NCBI GenBank assembly: GCA_947625635.1
Contig: CANQPA010000006.1
Coordinates: 1 to 43,903 of the forward strand
DNA length: 43,903 bases
From: an uncultured Bacilli bacterium
GTDB taxonomy: Bacteria > Bacillota_I > Bacilli_A > RF39 > UBA660
Reading direction: 5' to 3'
In this document: positions 1-8,243 of the stretch, piece after piece
Layout: each line of letters begins with the position of its first letter
Numbering within the stretch: the first letter of the stretch is position 1
Program-made: the position numbers and the translations under genes
Notes under the pieces: generated by a model
Told to the model about the DNA's origin: nothing
Database searches by the model: none
The model's input: the letters and a program-made list of their open reading frames with translations, nothing else

Positions 1-1
1 A

Positions 2-1330
2 GGTAGTTATGGACCTTATATACAAAGTGAGAGGAAAGAAATATATCATACGTTTATTAAGCATTTAATAGAAATTGGTAGAGCTTATCCTTGCTTTTGT
101 GATAAAGAAGAATTAGACTTGATGAGAGAAAATCAAGAAACTATGAAAATAAGAACTGGGTATCATGGAAGATTTGCTAGGTGTTCTAGACTAAGTGTTG
201 ATGAAGCTATAGAAAAAATAAAAAATGGTGAAAAATATGTAATAAGATTTAGAAGCAATGGTAATTTTGACAATAAGTTTGAGTTTGATGATTTAAGACA
301 AGGAAAACTATATTTAAATGAAAACGATATAGATGAAGTAATTATGAAAAGTGAAAATATGCTTCCTACATATCATTTTGCTCATGTTGTAGATGATCAC
401 TTGATGAGGACAACTCACGTTGTAAGAGGGGAAGAATGGCTACCTAGTGCGCCTAAGCATATTCAAATGTTTCAAGCATTTGGCTTTGAGGCTCCAAAGT
501 ATATTCATACTCCGCTTATTATGAAGAAAGAAGGGGATTCGTTTCGTAAAATTAGTAAAAGAAAAGATCCAGAAGCTAGGATGAGTTATTACGAAGAATT
601 AGGATACCCAACACTTGCAGTAATAGAATCACTTATGACTATAATTAATTCAAATTATGAAGAATGGCATAGAGCAAATCCAGATAAAAAATTTACCGAT
701 TTTAAATTTAGTGCTGACAAAATGTCAACAAGTGGTGCTCTATATGATTTAATGAAATTAGATGATATATCTAAAAATATGATATCTAAAATGACCAAAG
801 AACAGGTATATGAAGATTCACTTAGTTGGGCAAAGACTTATAGTAAATCTTTAGAAAATTTAATTGAAAAAGATCCAGAATATTATAAAAAAATAATAAA
901 TATAGAAAGAGAACAAGAAAAACCTAGAAAAGACATTACAAAATATTCAGATATAGAAAATTTAATATGGTATATGTATGATGATATATTTTATAGTAAT
1001 AATAAAGTTTATGAGTGGAAAAATATAATTGACAAAGAAGAAATAAAAAAAATACTAGACACTTATATGGATAAATATATTGATTTATCTGATAAAGAAG
1101 TTTGGTTTGATAAGATAAAACTTATGTGTGAAGATTTAGGATATGCGTCAAACATGAGGGATTACAAAAAAAATCCAGAAGGATTTAAAGGTAATGTAGC
1201 TGATGTTTCAACTGTCTTAAGAGTAGCTTTAACAAGTAAATCGATGACACCAGATTTATATGAAATTATGATTTTATTAGGTAAAGATAGAATTAAAAAC
1301 AGATTCAATAAATTAAAAGAAGGAATTTAG
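2..1330 (+). CDS. gltX: Glutamyl-tRNA synthetase, C-terminal part (5' end outside window)
   Basis: The reading frame is open from base 2, so the gene starts upstream and about 442 residues are seen. The enzyme charges tRNA-Glu with glutamate in the cytoplasm. Class I synthetase features are visible: SYGPYIQSER near the beginning (substrate-pocket region), HVVRGEEWLPSAPKH (anticodon-side of the catalytic domain) and KISKRKDPEA, the KMSKS-equivalent loop. The long helical C-terminal part with several Lys/Glu-rich stretches is the anticodon-binding domain. It ends with a short overlap of 4 nt with a convergent unknown gene. A tRNA-Glu gene lies about 700 bp downstream. The C-terminal half is rather diverged from Bacillus GltX, but the catalytic motifs leave little doubt. 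The HIGH-type motif is outside the window. Confidence 0.93.
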   Translation, partial: GSYGPYIQSERKEIYHTFIKHLIEIGRAYPCFCDKEELDLMRENQETMKIRTGYHGRFARCSRLSVDEAIEKIKNGEKYVIRFRSNGNFDNKFEFDDLRQGKLYLNENDIDEVIMKSENMLPTYHFAHVVDDHLMRTTHVVRGEEWLPSAPKHIQMFQAFGFEAPKYIHTPLIMKKEGDSFRKISKRKDPEARMSYYEELGYPTLAVIESLMTIINSNYEEWHRANPDKKFTDFKFSADKMSTSGALYDLMKLDDISKNMISKMTKEQVYEDSLSWAKTYSKSLENLIEKDPEYYKKIINIEREQEKPRKDITKYSDIENLIWYMYDDIFYSNNKVYEWKNIIDKEEIKKILDTYMDKYIDLSDKEVWFDKIKLMCEDLGYASNMRDYKKNPEGFKGNVADVSTVLRVALTSKSMTPDLYEIMILLGKDRIKNRFNKLKEGI

Positions 1331-1902
1331 CGCCTTCTTTTGTTATATTCATATTGAATATCATCTAGTAGATATATTTTAAATTTATCCAAACATGATT
1401 TAGGACAATTTGACTTAATTAATTTTCTGTTATTATATTTATTTTCAACTGTGTTATAATAATTATATTCAAAATAAAGTGTCATTAAATCAAATACAAA
1501 AATATTATCTTGTTCCATTCTCATTAAGTTATTTTTTAATGATTCTTGTTCTAAATATTTGAGAATTTCTAACTCAAATTTAGGAACATTATTTTTTGTA
1601 ATTTGTTTAGATTTGATAAATTCGTACGTATCTTCGAGTATTATAAGGTAAAAAATGTTTTTATATTTACTTTGTTTTATATTTTCATATAATCGTAAAA
1701 ATACATCATTTTCAAATTGCGTAGTGTTTTGTTTAAATATAAAATCTAATACATCATCTTCTAAACTGTTATCAAAATCTATCTGTGAGTATATATAATC
1801 GGATAAAGAATCATTATTTAATTCAAATTGCCTTTTAAATTTATTATAGTTATAATTTAAATTTTTTCTTAACAGTTCACTTAGTGTTATTAATTCATCC
1901 AT
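1327..1902 (-). CDS. Hypothetical protein, 191 aa
   Basis: I do not recognise this gene. The start at 1902 is supported by an AGGAG site a few bases upstream on the minus strand. The protein has no signal peptide or membrane segment and looks mostly helical, with many Asn, Tyr, Lys and acidic residues. It ends in an Arg-rich tail (KRRR). Two cysteines lie close together near the C-terminus (NCPKSC). The stop codon overlaps the convergent gltX stop by 4 nt. It may be a lineage-specific cytoplasmic protein; no function can be given. Confidence 0.75.
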   Translation of the reverse strand: MDELITLSELLRKNLNYNYNKFKRQFELNNDSLSDYIYSQIDFDNSLEDDVLDFIFKQNTTQFENDVFLRLYENIKQSKYKNIFYLIILEDTYEFIKSKQITKNNVPKFELEILKYLEQESLKNNLMRMEQDNIFVFDLMTLYFEYNYYNTVENKYNNRKLIKSNCPKSCLDKFKIYLLDDIQYEYNKRRR

Positions 1903-1981
1903 AAATTTCTCCTAAAATTTAATATTTATTAAACCATAACATAATAAATTTGTCAATAGTAAAAAAAATTGTTTTCCTCTA

Positions 1982-2010
1982 TTGTAAAAAATTATCATTT
2001 GTGTTAATAT
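1982..2010 (+). promoter_or_regulatory. Promoter of tRNA-Glu
   Basis: TTGTAA (1982-1987) and TAATAT (2005-2010) are separated by 17 bp, and the tRNA begins 18 bp after the -10 box. The spacing is right for a housekeeping sigma factor, although the -35 box is imperfect. Confidence 0.55.
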
Positions 2011-2027
2011 TAAAGTGTTGTATTTTT

Positions 2028-2104
2028 GGCCCGTTGGTGAAGTGGTTTAACACATAGCCCTCTCAAGGCTACATTCAAGGGTTCAAACCCCTTACGGGTC
2101 ACCA
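2028..2104 (+). tRNA. tRNA-Glu (anticodon CUC), CCA encoded
   Basis: A full cloverleaf of 77 nt including CCA can be drawn. The acceptor stem is GGCCCGT with ACGGGTC, the D stem GTG/CAC, the anticodon stem TAGCC/GGCTA with loop CTCTCAA, a 5-nt variable loop, and a T arm AAGGG/CCCTT with loop TTCAAAC. The anticodon is CTC, reading GAG. The acceptor stem is the typical Bacillus tRNA-Glu sequence. The gene is followed by an intrinsic terminator and stands alone, not in a tRNA array. Confidence 0.93.
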
Positions 2105-2115
2105 AATTATTTAAT

Positions 2116-2144
2116 AAAAATCCTTTAATTTAAAGGATTTTTTT
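2116..2144 (+). terminator. Intrinsic terminator after tRNA-Glu
   Basis: The stem TCCTTTA/TAAAGGA (2121-2127 with 2131-2137) is extended by A/T pairs and followed by a run of T. It closes the single-gene tRNA transcript. Confidence 0.8.
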
Positions 2145-2157
2145 GCTTTTTTAGAAT

Positions 2158-2186
2158 TTGACAATATTTTTATTATTTGATATAAT
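2158..2186 (+). promoter_or_regulatory. Consensus promoter of the NlpC/P60 gene
   Basis: A perfect TTGACA (2158-2163), a 17-bp spacer and a perfect TATAAT (2181-2186). Transcription is expected to begin near 2193, right at the foot of a small hairpin (2194-2211). This is the strongest-looking promoter in the first half of the window. Confidence 0.85.
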
Positions 2187-2193
2187 CGACAAT

Positions 2194-2211
2194 GTGCCCT
2201 TGAAAAGGCAC
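2194..2211 (+). promoter_or_regulatory. 5'-terminal mRNA hairpin before NlpC/P60 gene
   Basis: GTGCC (2194-2198) pairs with GGCAC (2207-2211), with TT/AA continuing inside after a one-base bulge and a GAA loop. It begins within a base or two of the expected transcription start and is GC-rich against its surroundings. It could protect the 5' end of the mRNA; no T run follows, so it is not a terminator. Confidence 0.45.
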
Positions 2212-2235
2212 GAATAGAAGTTTAGGAGAGTTATT

Positions 2236-2850
2236 GTGAAAAATTTATTTAAAGGGGTTTTTGGGATCACTATAATTTTAATTTGTATGATGCAAGTTAA
2301 AGCTATTCAATTATCAAAAAAAGAACGTAAGATTGAAGTTTATGAAATTAAAGCAATAGATAATGCTTTAATGAGTAATAGTATAATTGATTTCTATGAA
2401 AATGATACAAAAAAGGCTGAAATTTTAAAAATCAGACAGGAAAAAGAAAATCAGAAAGTAGAAATTAAACAAGAAATTCCTCAAGTTAACTTAGAATTAA
2501 ATAGTAATATTGTTAATTTTGCAACTAGTTATGTAGGGAACCCATATATTAGTGGTGGTACAAGTCTAACTGAAGGTGCAGACTGTTCTGGATTTGTTCA
2601 AACAGTTTATGCTAACTTTAACATTTATTTACCTCGTACTACCTATGAGCAATCTATATTTGGAAAAGAAGTTTTAATAGATGAAATTGAAATTGGAGAT
2701 ATTATTTCGTATGGATATGACGGATATTCTTCCCATTCAGCTATATACATAGGAGATGGTCACATAGTGCATGCTGCTACTCCGGAATTAGGTATCAGAG
2801 TAGATAGTATGTATATAATGCCAATTATTACAATAAGACGAGTTATATAA
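2236..2850 (+). CDS. Secreted NlpC/P60 peptidoglycan endopeptidase
   Basis: A 204-residue exported cell-wall hydrolase expected to cut peptide cross-bridges or stems of peptidoglycan. The GTG start at 2236 follows AGGAG at 2224-2228 with good spacing. Residues 1-23 form a signal peptide (basic start, hydrophobic core, cleavage probably after VKA). A Lys/Glu-rich linker covers about 25-90. The NlpC/P60 domain covers about 91-204 with the catalytic Cys in DCSGFV (C117), His in SSHSAIY (H167) and His in HIVHA (H179). It has no SH3 or LysM wall-binding domain, so it is a minimal enzyme. It is monocistronic, with its own consensus promoter and a 5' hairpin leader. The family assignment is firm; the bond cleaved is inferred. 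Confidence 0.9.
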   Translation: MKNLFKGVFGITIILICMMQVKAIQLSKKERKIEVYEIKAIDNALMSNSIIDFYENDTKKAEILKIRQEKENQKVEIKQEIPQVNLELNSNIVNFATSYVGNPYISGGTSLTEGADCSGFVQTVYANFNIYLPRTTYEQSIFGKEVLIDEIEIGDIISYGYDGYSSHSAIYIGDGHIVHAATPELGIRVDSMYIMPIITIRRVI

Positions 2851-2908
2851 ATACAAAATTAAGATATTTGTAATTAAATATTTTTAATACAATAGTCTAG
2901 GTGGTTTT

Positions 2909-3739
2909 ATGATTGAAAGTTTAAATGATAAAATTAGAAGTATTATATTTGAAGATAATAACATTTTAAAGTCAATAGATATATTAAAACGTTTTGATCC
3001 GAATAAAAGAAAAATTATTATACAATTATTTCTTAGCGATTTTTTTAAAATACTTTTTATAACTGATTCTGAAGATATAAAAATATTCAAAATGTCTACC
3101 AATGATTTATTATATATGTGTAATACTTATTCTAACTTTTTTGCACAAATATTGTTAGGTGCGAAGGATTTTTATAAATTGTCATCAATTGAAAAGATAA
3201 TAATATTGGAAGAATTAGAAGATGAGGGGTTATCTGATGCTATGTTCAATTTTAATAAATTACATATTCTAGATGCATTAGTATATAGTTTTCGCTATGA
3301 TTTAAATTGTTTTAAAGAGTATTATCAGGAATATATTACTAAATATGATAATAGCGAGCGTAGTAAAAATTCATTTACTTCACTTCTCACTATTAAGATG
3401 GATGATCTAAAAATAATAAATGAAGATAAATATAGGAATTTTGCTCTAGAGTTTATGAGATCGTTTTACAAAATGCATTTTTATAATATTTCAAATAATT
3501 TAAATATTTTGTCACAAGAACAGACAGTTTATTTAGAAAAAATAAAAAATAATACACTTGGGCAACTATTCAACTTAGTGGAAAAAGATAAACACTTTTT
3601 TAATGTAATTATGAAGAATTACTTGAATTATACTATATCATTAGATGAAGCAAGTAGAAGCAAAATAGATAAATTTGTTATAGAAAATAGTGAACCTAGT
3701 ATTCAAAAAAAATTAAAAATAAAAAGAGATTTCAATTAA
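2909..3739 (+). CDS. Hypothetical protein, 276 aa
   Basis: I do not recognise this protein. The ATG at 2909 is preceded by AGGTGG at 2899-2904. It appears soluble and helical, with many aromatic and Lys/Asn residues, and has no signal peptide or transmembrane helix. It contains few cysteines and no recognisable nucleotide-binding or metal motif. Its stop overlaps the convergent rnhC stop by 8 nt, and the two genes share no terminator. Confidence 0.75.
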   Translation: MIESLNDKIRSIIFEDNNILKSIDILKRFDPNKRKIIIQLFLSDFFKILFITDSEDIKIFKMSTNDLLYMCNTYSNFFAQILLGAKDFYKLSSIEKIIILEELEDEGLSDAMFNFNKLHILDALVYSFRYDLNCFKEYYQEYITKYDNSERSKNSFTSLLTIKMDDLKIINEDKYRNFALEFMRSFYKMHFYNISNNLNILSQEQTVYLEKIKNNTLGQLFNLVEKDKHFFNVIMKNYLNYTISLDEASRSKIDKFVIENSEPSIQKKLKIKRDFN

Positions 3740-4685
3740 TCTCTTTTATTTTATCTGTATTTTTGAAATTTAATTTAGCAATTTCTTTTAATTTATCGAA
3801 GCTGTATTTTTTAACAATGGTTTTACCAACCTCATTTACTATATCACCAGAGCCTTTAGGTAAATCTATATTTATGCTTGCTGAAATTTTATTAAACTCA
3901 TTAATAAATATAAATCTGCTTATGAGAGAGGCACAGGCAACCGATAAATGCTTTTCTTCACCTTTTGTTAAAAAGGTTATATTTCTAACTACATTAGGAC
4001 TATTTTTTAGATAATTAAAATAAACATAATTTTCAGCAAATTGATCTATGATAATGTATTCATAGTTATTTATTTTACTTTTTAGTTTTAAAAGTACTTT
4101 ATTATGTAAAATTGCTTTTATTTTATTCATATTTATATCATCAGAGTAAAATTTATTGTATTCTTCATTGTTTAGGATTATTGATTCGTACGGAATTATT
4201 TTTATAAATTTTGGCACTATTTTTAATATTTGCTCATCAGTTAGTTTTTTTGAATCTTTCACACCTAACTCTTCCAGGAATTTAATATTTTCCTTTGAAA
4301 CAAATGCAGCTGTTACTACTATAGGTCCAAAATAGTCTCCAGTTCCAACTTCATCTGATCCTATACTAGAACTATTATATATTCTAGGGTTTATATAACT
4401 TTTTTTATTATTTTGATTATTGCTTTTTTTTCCGTTACTTTTAATTTCTACTTTTCCATTATTAATTTTTTCAGTAGTAATCCAAAAATCACTTGAAAGA
4501 TCAGCATCCTTTCCCTGAAATACAACTTTTCCTGATTCATATAAGGTTATTACTGTGTCTCCATCTTTTGCTTGCCATTTTGCATATTGCGGAGCTTTAT
4601 TTCTTTTACACCAATCTAATTCTTTACTCATCATTTCTTGAGTTTTTTCACATACTTTAAATGAAATTACATTATTTTTTTGCAT
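3732..4685 (-). CDS. rnhC: Ribonuclease HIII
   Basis: The 317-residue protein cleaves the RNA strand of RNA/DNA hybrids and, by family knowledge, removes R-loops and RNA primers. The first 90 or so residues form the TBP-like N-terminal domain characteristic of RNase HIII (WQAKDGDTVITLYESGKVVF). The catalytic domain starts near residue 107 with IGSDEVGTGDYFGP, carrying D111 and E112. The later acidic residue lies in IIIDQF (D214), and VKDSKKL is the family's substrate-contact motif. The ATG at 4685 has an AGGTGG site just upstream on the minus strand. In Bacillus rnhC also neighbours a CvpA-family gene (yshB), and here that gene is divergent from it. Confidence 0.95.
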   Translation of the reverse strand: MQKNNVISFKVCEKTQEMMSKELDWCKRNKAPQYAKWQAKDGDTVITLYESGKVVFQGKDADLSSDFWITTEKINNGKVEIKSNGKKSNNQNNKKSYINPRIYNSSSIGSDEVGTGDYFGPIVVTAAFVSKENIKFLEELGVKDSKKLTDEQILKIVPKFIKIIPYESIILNNEEYNKFYSDDINMNKIKAILHNKVLLKLKSKINNYEYIIIDQFAENYVYFNYLKNSPNVVRNITFLTKGEEKHLSVACASLISRFIFINEFNKISASINIDLPKGSGDIVNEVGKTIVKKYSFDKLKEIAKLNFKNTDKIKEIN

Positions 4686-4777
4686 ATTAAACCACCTGCT
4701 TACATTTTACCACAAAAATGGACAAATTACTTCCTTTTTATAAATTTTTATAATATAATTGTAATGGAGATGATAAA

Positions 4778-5467
4778 ATGAATATAGCTGACATAATAAT
4801 ATTAATACTTTTAGCATTTGGAACCCTTCTAGGTTTTAAAAGGGGATTTACAAGACAACTAATTTCTTTGATTGGAATCTTTGTAATATTAGTATTATCA
4901 TTTTTGTTAAAAAATCCAATAAGTGTATTTTTATACAATAATTTGCCTTTTTTCAATTTTGGAGGATTGTTTAAAGATGTTACAGTCTTAAATATTTTAC
5001 TTTATGAAGTAGTTGCCTTTTTTATAGTATTTTTCTTATTAACTATAGTATTTAGACTTTTATTAAGTATTACTAAAATATTCGAACGTTTTTTAACTTT
5101 AACTATAGTACTTGGTATACCTTCAAAAATATTGGGGGCTATACTCGGTTTTATTGAAACAATAATTTATGTATTTATTATTATGTATATATTTAAATTG
5201 CCAACTTTTAATTTTGAAATTATAAACAATTCAAGAATTGGAAATATTATATTGGAAAAAACGCCAATATTAACAAAGGTTTGTGATAAGACCTTATCCG
5301 TATTTAATGACATATATGAATTAAAAGATGAGTATGTTAATACCGATAATGTTCAAGAATTCAATCAAAAGGCACTTAATTTAATGATAGATAATGGAAT
5401 AATTACTAAGGATAATGCACAAAGTATAATAGATAAGGGTAAAATTAGCGGTGTTGTTATTGATTAA
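4778..5467 (+). CDS. cvpA: CvpA family membrane protein
   Basis: A 229-residue integral membrane protein of the colicin V production (CvpA) family. The N-terminal signature is present: ADIIILILLAFGTLLGFKRG followed by residues like those of B. subtilis YshB. Four hydrophobic helices lie at about 2-20, 26-45, 68-95 and 107-140, and a soluble tail of about 80 residues follows. The start at 4778 follows a GGAG site (4766-4769), and TATAAT at 4754-4759 is a likely -10 box with a poor -35. The gene is divergent from rnhC. Family function is poorly defined; roles in envelope integrity or division are suggested in other bacteria. Confidence 0.85.
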   Translation: MNIADIIILILLAFGTLLGFKRGFTRQLISLIGIFVILVLSFLLKNPISVFLYNNLPFFNFGGLFKDVTVLNILLYEVVAFFIVFFLLTIVFRLLLSITKIFERFLTLTIVLGIPSKILGAILGFIETIIYVFIIMYIFKLPTFNFEIINNSRIGNIILEKTPILTKVCDKTLSVFNDIYELKDEYVNTDNVQEFNQKALNLMIDNGIITKDNAQSIIDKGKISGVVID

Positions 5468-5566
5468 TGTATAGTATTTGTAAACAGTAAACTAAAACAT
5501 TCCTTTAAAATACAACAATATTTTTTGTAAAATAACAAATAAAAAGAAAATGTTATATAAAAGTAT

Positions 5567-5594
5567 TTGCATTTTTTATTAGTTGTGATAGAAT
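5567..5594 (+). promoter_or_regulatory. Promoter of the 5637 membrane-protein gene
   Basis: TTGCAT (5567-5572), a 16-bp spacer and TAGAAT (5589-5594) preceded by a TGTGA stretch. The arrangement is nearly the same as in the mtaB promoter. Confidence 0.5.
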
Positions 5595-5636
5595 AAACTA
5601 TGTGATATAAATCTACAAGATACGGAGTTGATTATA

Positions 5637-6347
5637 ATGAATACAATATTAAACTTAGTTATTTCAAACATATATTTATATATATGCATTATAATTGTTT
5701 TACTTATTTTGATAACTATCTTGCTTATTATATGTTCTAATCAAAATAAAAGAAAGAAGATAAAAAATGATTTTGTTGAAGCAGAAAAACTTGAAAGTGA
5801 GTTAGAAAAAGTAGACGATTCTCCGATGTCAAATGAGCTTGAGAATATATTAAAAAAAATGCAAGAAGATATAGAAGTAAAACCAGAAGATGTGGTTAAA
5901 AAATTTGAAGAAGAACAAGAACAGAAAGCAATTATAAGTTACAAAGAGTTAGTTGATAATGTGAAATCAGGTAAAATAGAAGTTATAGATGATGAAGATA
6001 CTGGAACTGATTTTGTTGAGAGTCTTGTAAATAAGGATAGGATAGAAGAACCTGTAATGATTATGGATGATCAGTATGAATCAAATGTTACACCTGAAAT
6101 GGTTAAGGATGCAATAGAAAGTATCTCAGTCAATTCTGTAAAGGAAGAACCGAAAAAATTTAGGCAAAGTGATTTTATATCCCCTGTATATGGTGTTATG
6201 AATAATCACATTGAATATCCTAAAGTAAAAAAAGTTAATAATATATTAGATATAATGAATACAAAAGATTACAATGAATTAACTGAAGAAATAAAAAAAC
6301 AAGAAGAGTTTTTACAGGCATTGAAGGAATTTAGAAACAATTTATAA
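5637..6347 (+). CDS. Single-pass membrane protein with long acidic cytoplasmic domain
   Basis: About 236 residues. I choose ATG 5637, nine bases after CGGAG (5623-5627), over an in-frame TTG at 5628. One hydrophobic helix (about residues 8-32) is followed by a basic stop-transfer patch (NKRKKIK) and a long acidic, Glu/Lys-rich region, part of it probably coiled coil. Near residue 180 there is a conserved-looking SDFISPVYGVM segment. Motifs of the SPxYG kind occur in membrane-bound cell-division and envelope proteins of Firmicutes, but I cannot assign this protein. It is monocistronic, with its own promoter and a terminator immediately after the stop. Confidence 0.8.
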   Translation: MNTILNLVISNIYLYICIIIVLLILITILLIICSNQNKRKKIKNDFVEAEKLESELEKVDDSPMSNELENILKKMQEDIEVKPEDVVKKFEEEQEQKAIISYKELVDNVKSGKIEVIDDEDTGTDFVESLVNKDRIEEPVMIMDDQYESNVTPEMVKDAIESISVNSVKEEPKKFRQSDFISPVYGVMNNHIEYPKVKKVNNILDIMNTKDYNELTEEIKKQEEFLQALKEFRNNL

Positions 6348-6352
6348 AAAAG

Positions 6353-6373
6353 TCAGCTATCGCTGATTTTTTT
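6353..6373 (+). terminator. Intrinsic terminator
   Basis: TCAGC (6353-6357) and GCTGA (6362-6366) form a stem with a TATC loop, followed by seven T and preceded by an A run. It lies six bases after the stop codon at 6347. Confidence 0.85.
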
Positions 6374-6474
6374 ATATAATTATAAGAGAATTTAAAACGT
6401 TTTCACAATATAATATTTTATACTTATTAAATTATTACTATTTTATTGATAAACCTTAATTTACATAACTATCT

Positions 6475-6502
6475 TTGCATTTTTTTCCCTTTGTGATAAA
6501 CT
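6475..6502 (+). promoter_or_regulatory. Promoter of mtaB
   Basis: TTGCAT (6475-6480), 16 bp, TAAACT (6497-6502) preceded by TTGTGA. The -35 box and the TTGTGATA segment repeat those before the gene at 5637. An alternative -10 is TATTAT at 6502-6507, but its spacing is too long. Confidence 0.45.
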
Positions 6503-6520
6503 ATTATAGGAAGTGATTTT

Positions 6521-7807
6521 ATGAAATTTTATATATATACGCTAGGTTGCAAAGTAAATACTTATGAGTCTAATGTGATGAAAGATAATTTGATAAATAA
6601 TGGTTATATTGAATCCAGTGAAAATGACGCTGATATTTATATAATAAACACATGTACAGTAACTAACACTAGTGATAATAAATCTTTAAAAGTCATAAGA
6701 AGAGTTATAAATAATCATAAAGATAGTATAGTTATAGCAGTGGGTTGTATGACACAAGTTAACTATGAGCTTTTACATAAATTAAACGTTTCTATAATAA
6801 TCGGAAATAATGGTAAAAGCAAAATAGCCGAATATATTGAAAGATTTAAGAAAAATAAAAAACAAATTATTGAAGTTGGTAATATAATGGATAAAGATTT
6901 TGAAAATATGTGTTTAAACAACTTTAATAAAACAAGAGCGTTTGTAAAAATAGAGGATGGATGTGAAAATTTTTGTAGCTATTGTATTATTCCATATGCA
7001 CGTGGTAAAGTAAGAAGTAAATCTCCTAAAGTTGTTATAAGGGAAATTTCTAATTTGATTAAAGATGGTCATAAAGAGATAGTTTTAGTTGGTATTCATA
7101 CAGGCCATTATGGATTTGATTTAAATAATTACAGTTTTTCAAAGTTGTTAAAGGAAATAGAAAAAATCGATGGATTGAAAAGACTTAGGATATCTTCAAT
7201 AGAAATAACAGAATTAGACGATGAATTTATGAATATATTAAAAGATAGTAAAATTTTGGTTGATCACTTACATATTCCTATGCAATCTGGATCGGATATA
7301 ATATTAAAATTAATGAATAGAAAATATGATAAAAAATATTTTATTGATAAAATAGAGCAAATAAGGAAAATAAGACCAGATATTTCAATAACTACGGACA
7401 TAATAGTAGGGTTTCCAGGTGAAACAGAAACATTTTTTGCTGAAACAATCGATACTGTTAATAAGATAAAATTTTCTAAAATACATGTCTTTCCATTTTC
7501 TTTAAGAAGTGGTACAAAAGCAGAAAAATTAGAAAATCATATTGACGATGCAACAAAGAAGCGAAGAGTAAGACAAATGATTGAATTAAGTAAAAAATTA
7601 GAGCAAGAGTATTTTAAAAAATTTATAGGAAAGAGATTGAATTTCTTGCCAGAAATATATAAAGATGGATATATAATTGGACATTCAGGCAATTATTTGT
7701 TAATTAAAGCAAAAGGAACTATTAGAGATTTAAATATTTTTAAAAATATAGAAATAACTAAAATAGAATATCCCTATTGTATAGGGAAACAAATTAATAA
7801 ATTATAG
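6521..7807 (+). CDS. mtaB: tRNA (N6-threonylcarbamoyladenosine(37)-C2)-methylthiotransferase
   Basis: A 428-residue radical-SAM enzyme that converts t6A37 to ms2t6A37 in tRNAs reading ANN codons. The N-terminal UPF0004 domain carries three Fe-S cysteines in LGCKVN (C10), NTCTVTN (C45) and VGCMTQ (C76). The radical-SAM domain carries GCENFCSYC (C148, C152, C155). The C-terminal TRAM region, which binds tRNA, begins near residue 370. The CKVNxYES signature separates MtaB from MiaB and RimO. A single-gene promoter lies upstream; GGAAGTGAT is the ribosome site. Confidence 0.93.
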   Translation: MKFYIYTLGCKVNTYESNVMKDNLINNGYIESSENDADIYIINTCTVTNTSDNKSLKVIRRVINNHKDSIVIAVGCMTQVNYELLHKLNVSIIIGNNGKSKIAEYIERFKKNKKQIIEVGNIMDKDFENMCLNNFNKTRAFVKIEDGCENFCSYCIIPYARGKVRSKSPKVVIREISNLIKDGHKEIVLVGIHTGHYGFDLNNYSFSKLLKEIEKIDGLKRLRISSIEITELDDEFMNILKDSKILVDHLHIPMQSGSDIILKLMNRKYDKKYFIDKIEQIRKIRPDISITTDIIVGFPGETETFFAETIDTVNKIKFSKIHVFPFSLRSGTKAEKLENHIDDATKKRRVRQMIELSKKLEQEYFKKFIGKRLNFLPEIYKDGYIIGHSGNYLLIKAKGTIRDLNIFKNIEITKIEYPYCIGKQINKL

Positions 7808-7850
7808 AAATTTATTATTATCACAATCATATAATTAATTAGGTGATGTT

Positions 7851-8243
7851 ATGAAAAAAGAAGAATTTAAGGCATTCGTGAAAAAACATCCTAAGCTTAT
7901 AAGTTATGTGAATACGAATGAAATGACTTGGCAAAAGTTCTATGAAATGTATGATTTATACGGCGAAGATGAAACAGCTTGGAAAGAATATATAACTCCT
8001 AGTTCTGAAAAGGTTAGTGATAATTCTTCATCAAAGATTGTTAAGTCAGGCATTGCTGGCCTTACTTTAAGTGAAGTTGTGAATTGGTTTAAAAATATGG
8101 ACTTAGATGGTATTCAAGAAGGTATAGGTAATGTCCAAAGGGTATTAGGGGTTGTTCAAGACTTTTCTAAAAAGGATAATTCTAAGGATTCTTTAAAAGA
8201 AACTTATAAACCAAGACCATTATATAAACATTTTGAGGATTAA
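7851..8243 (+). CDS. ylbD: YlbD-like protein
   Basis: The 130-residue protein has the N-terminal pattern of B. subtilis YlbD: KKEEFKAFVKKHPKLI, then TWQKFYEMYDLYGEDETAWKEY. Bacillus YlbD is annotated as a putative spore-coat protein, but the family also occurs in bacteria that do not sporulate, so that role should not be assumed here. An AGGTGATG ribosome site precedes ATG 7851. The stop overlaps the start of the next gene (TAATG), which indicates translational coupling. The order ylbD-ylbE-(ylbF-ylbG)-ylbH(rsmD) of Bacillus is partly kept, which supports the call. Confidence 0.8.
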   Translation: MKKEEFKAFVKKHPKLISYVNTNEMTWQKFYEMYDLYGEDETAWKEYITPSSEKVSDNSSSKIVKSGIAGLTLSEVVNWFKNMDLDGIQEGIGNVQRVLGVVQDFSKKDNSKDSLKETYKPRPLYKHFED

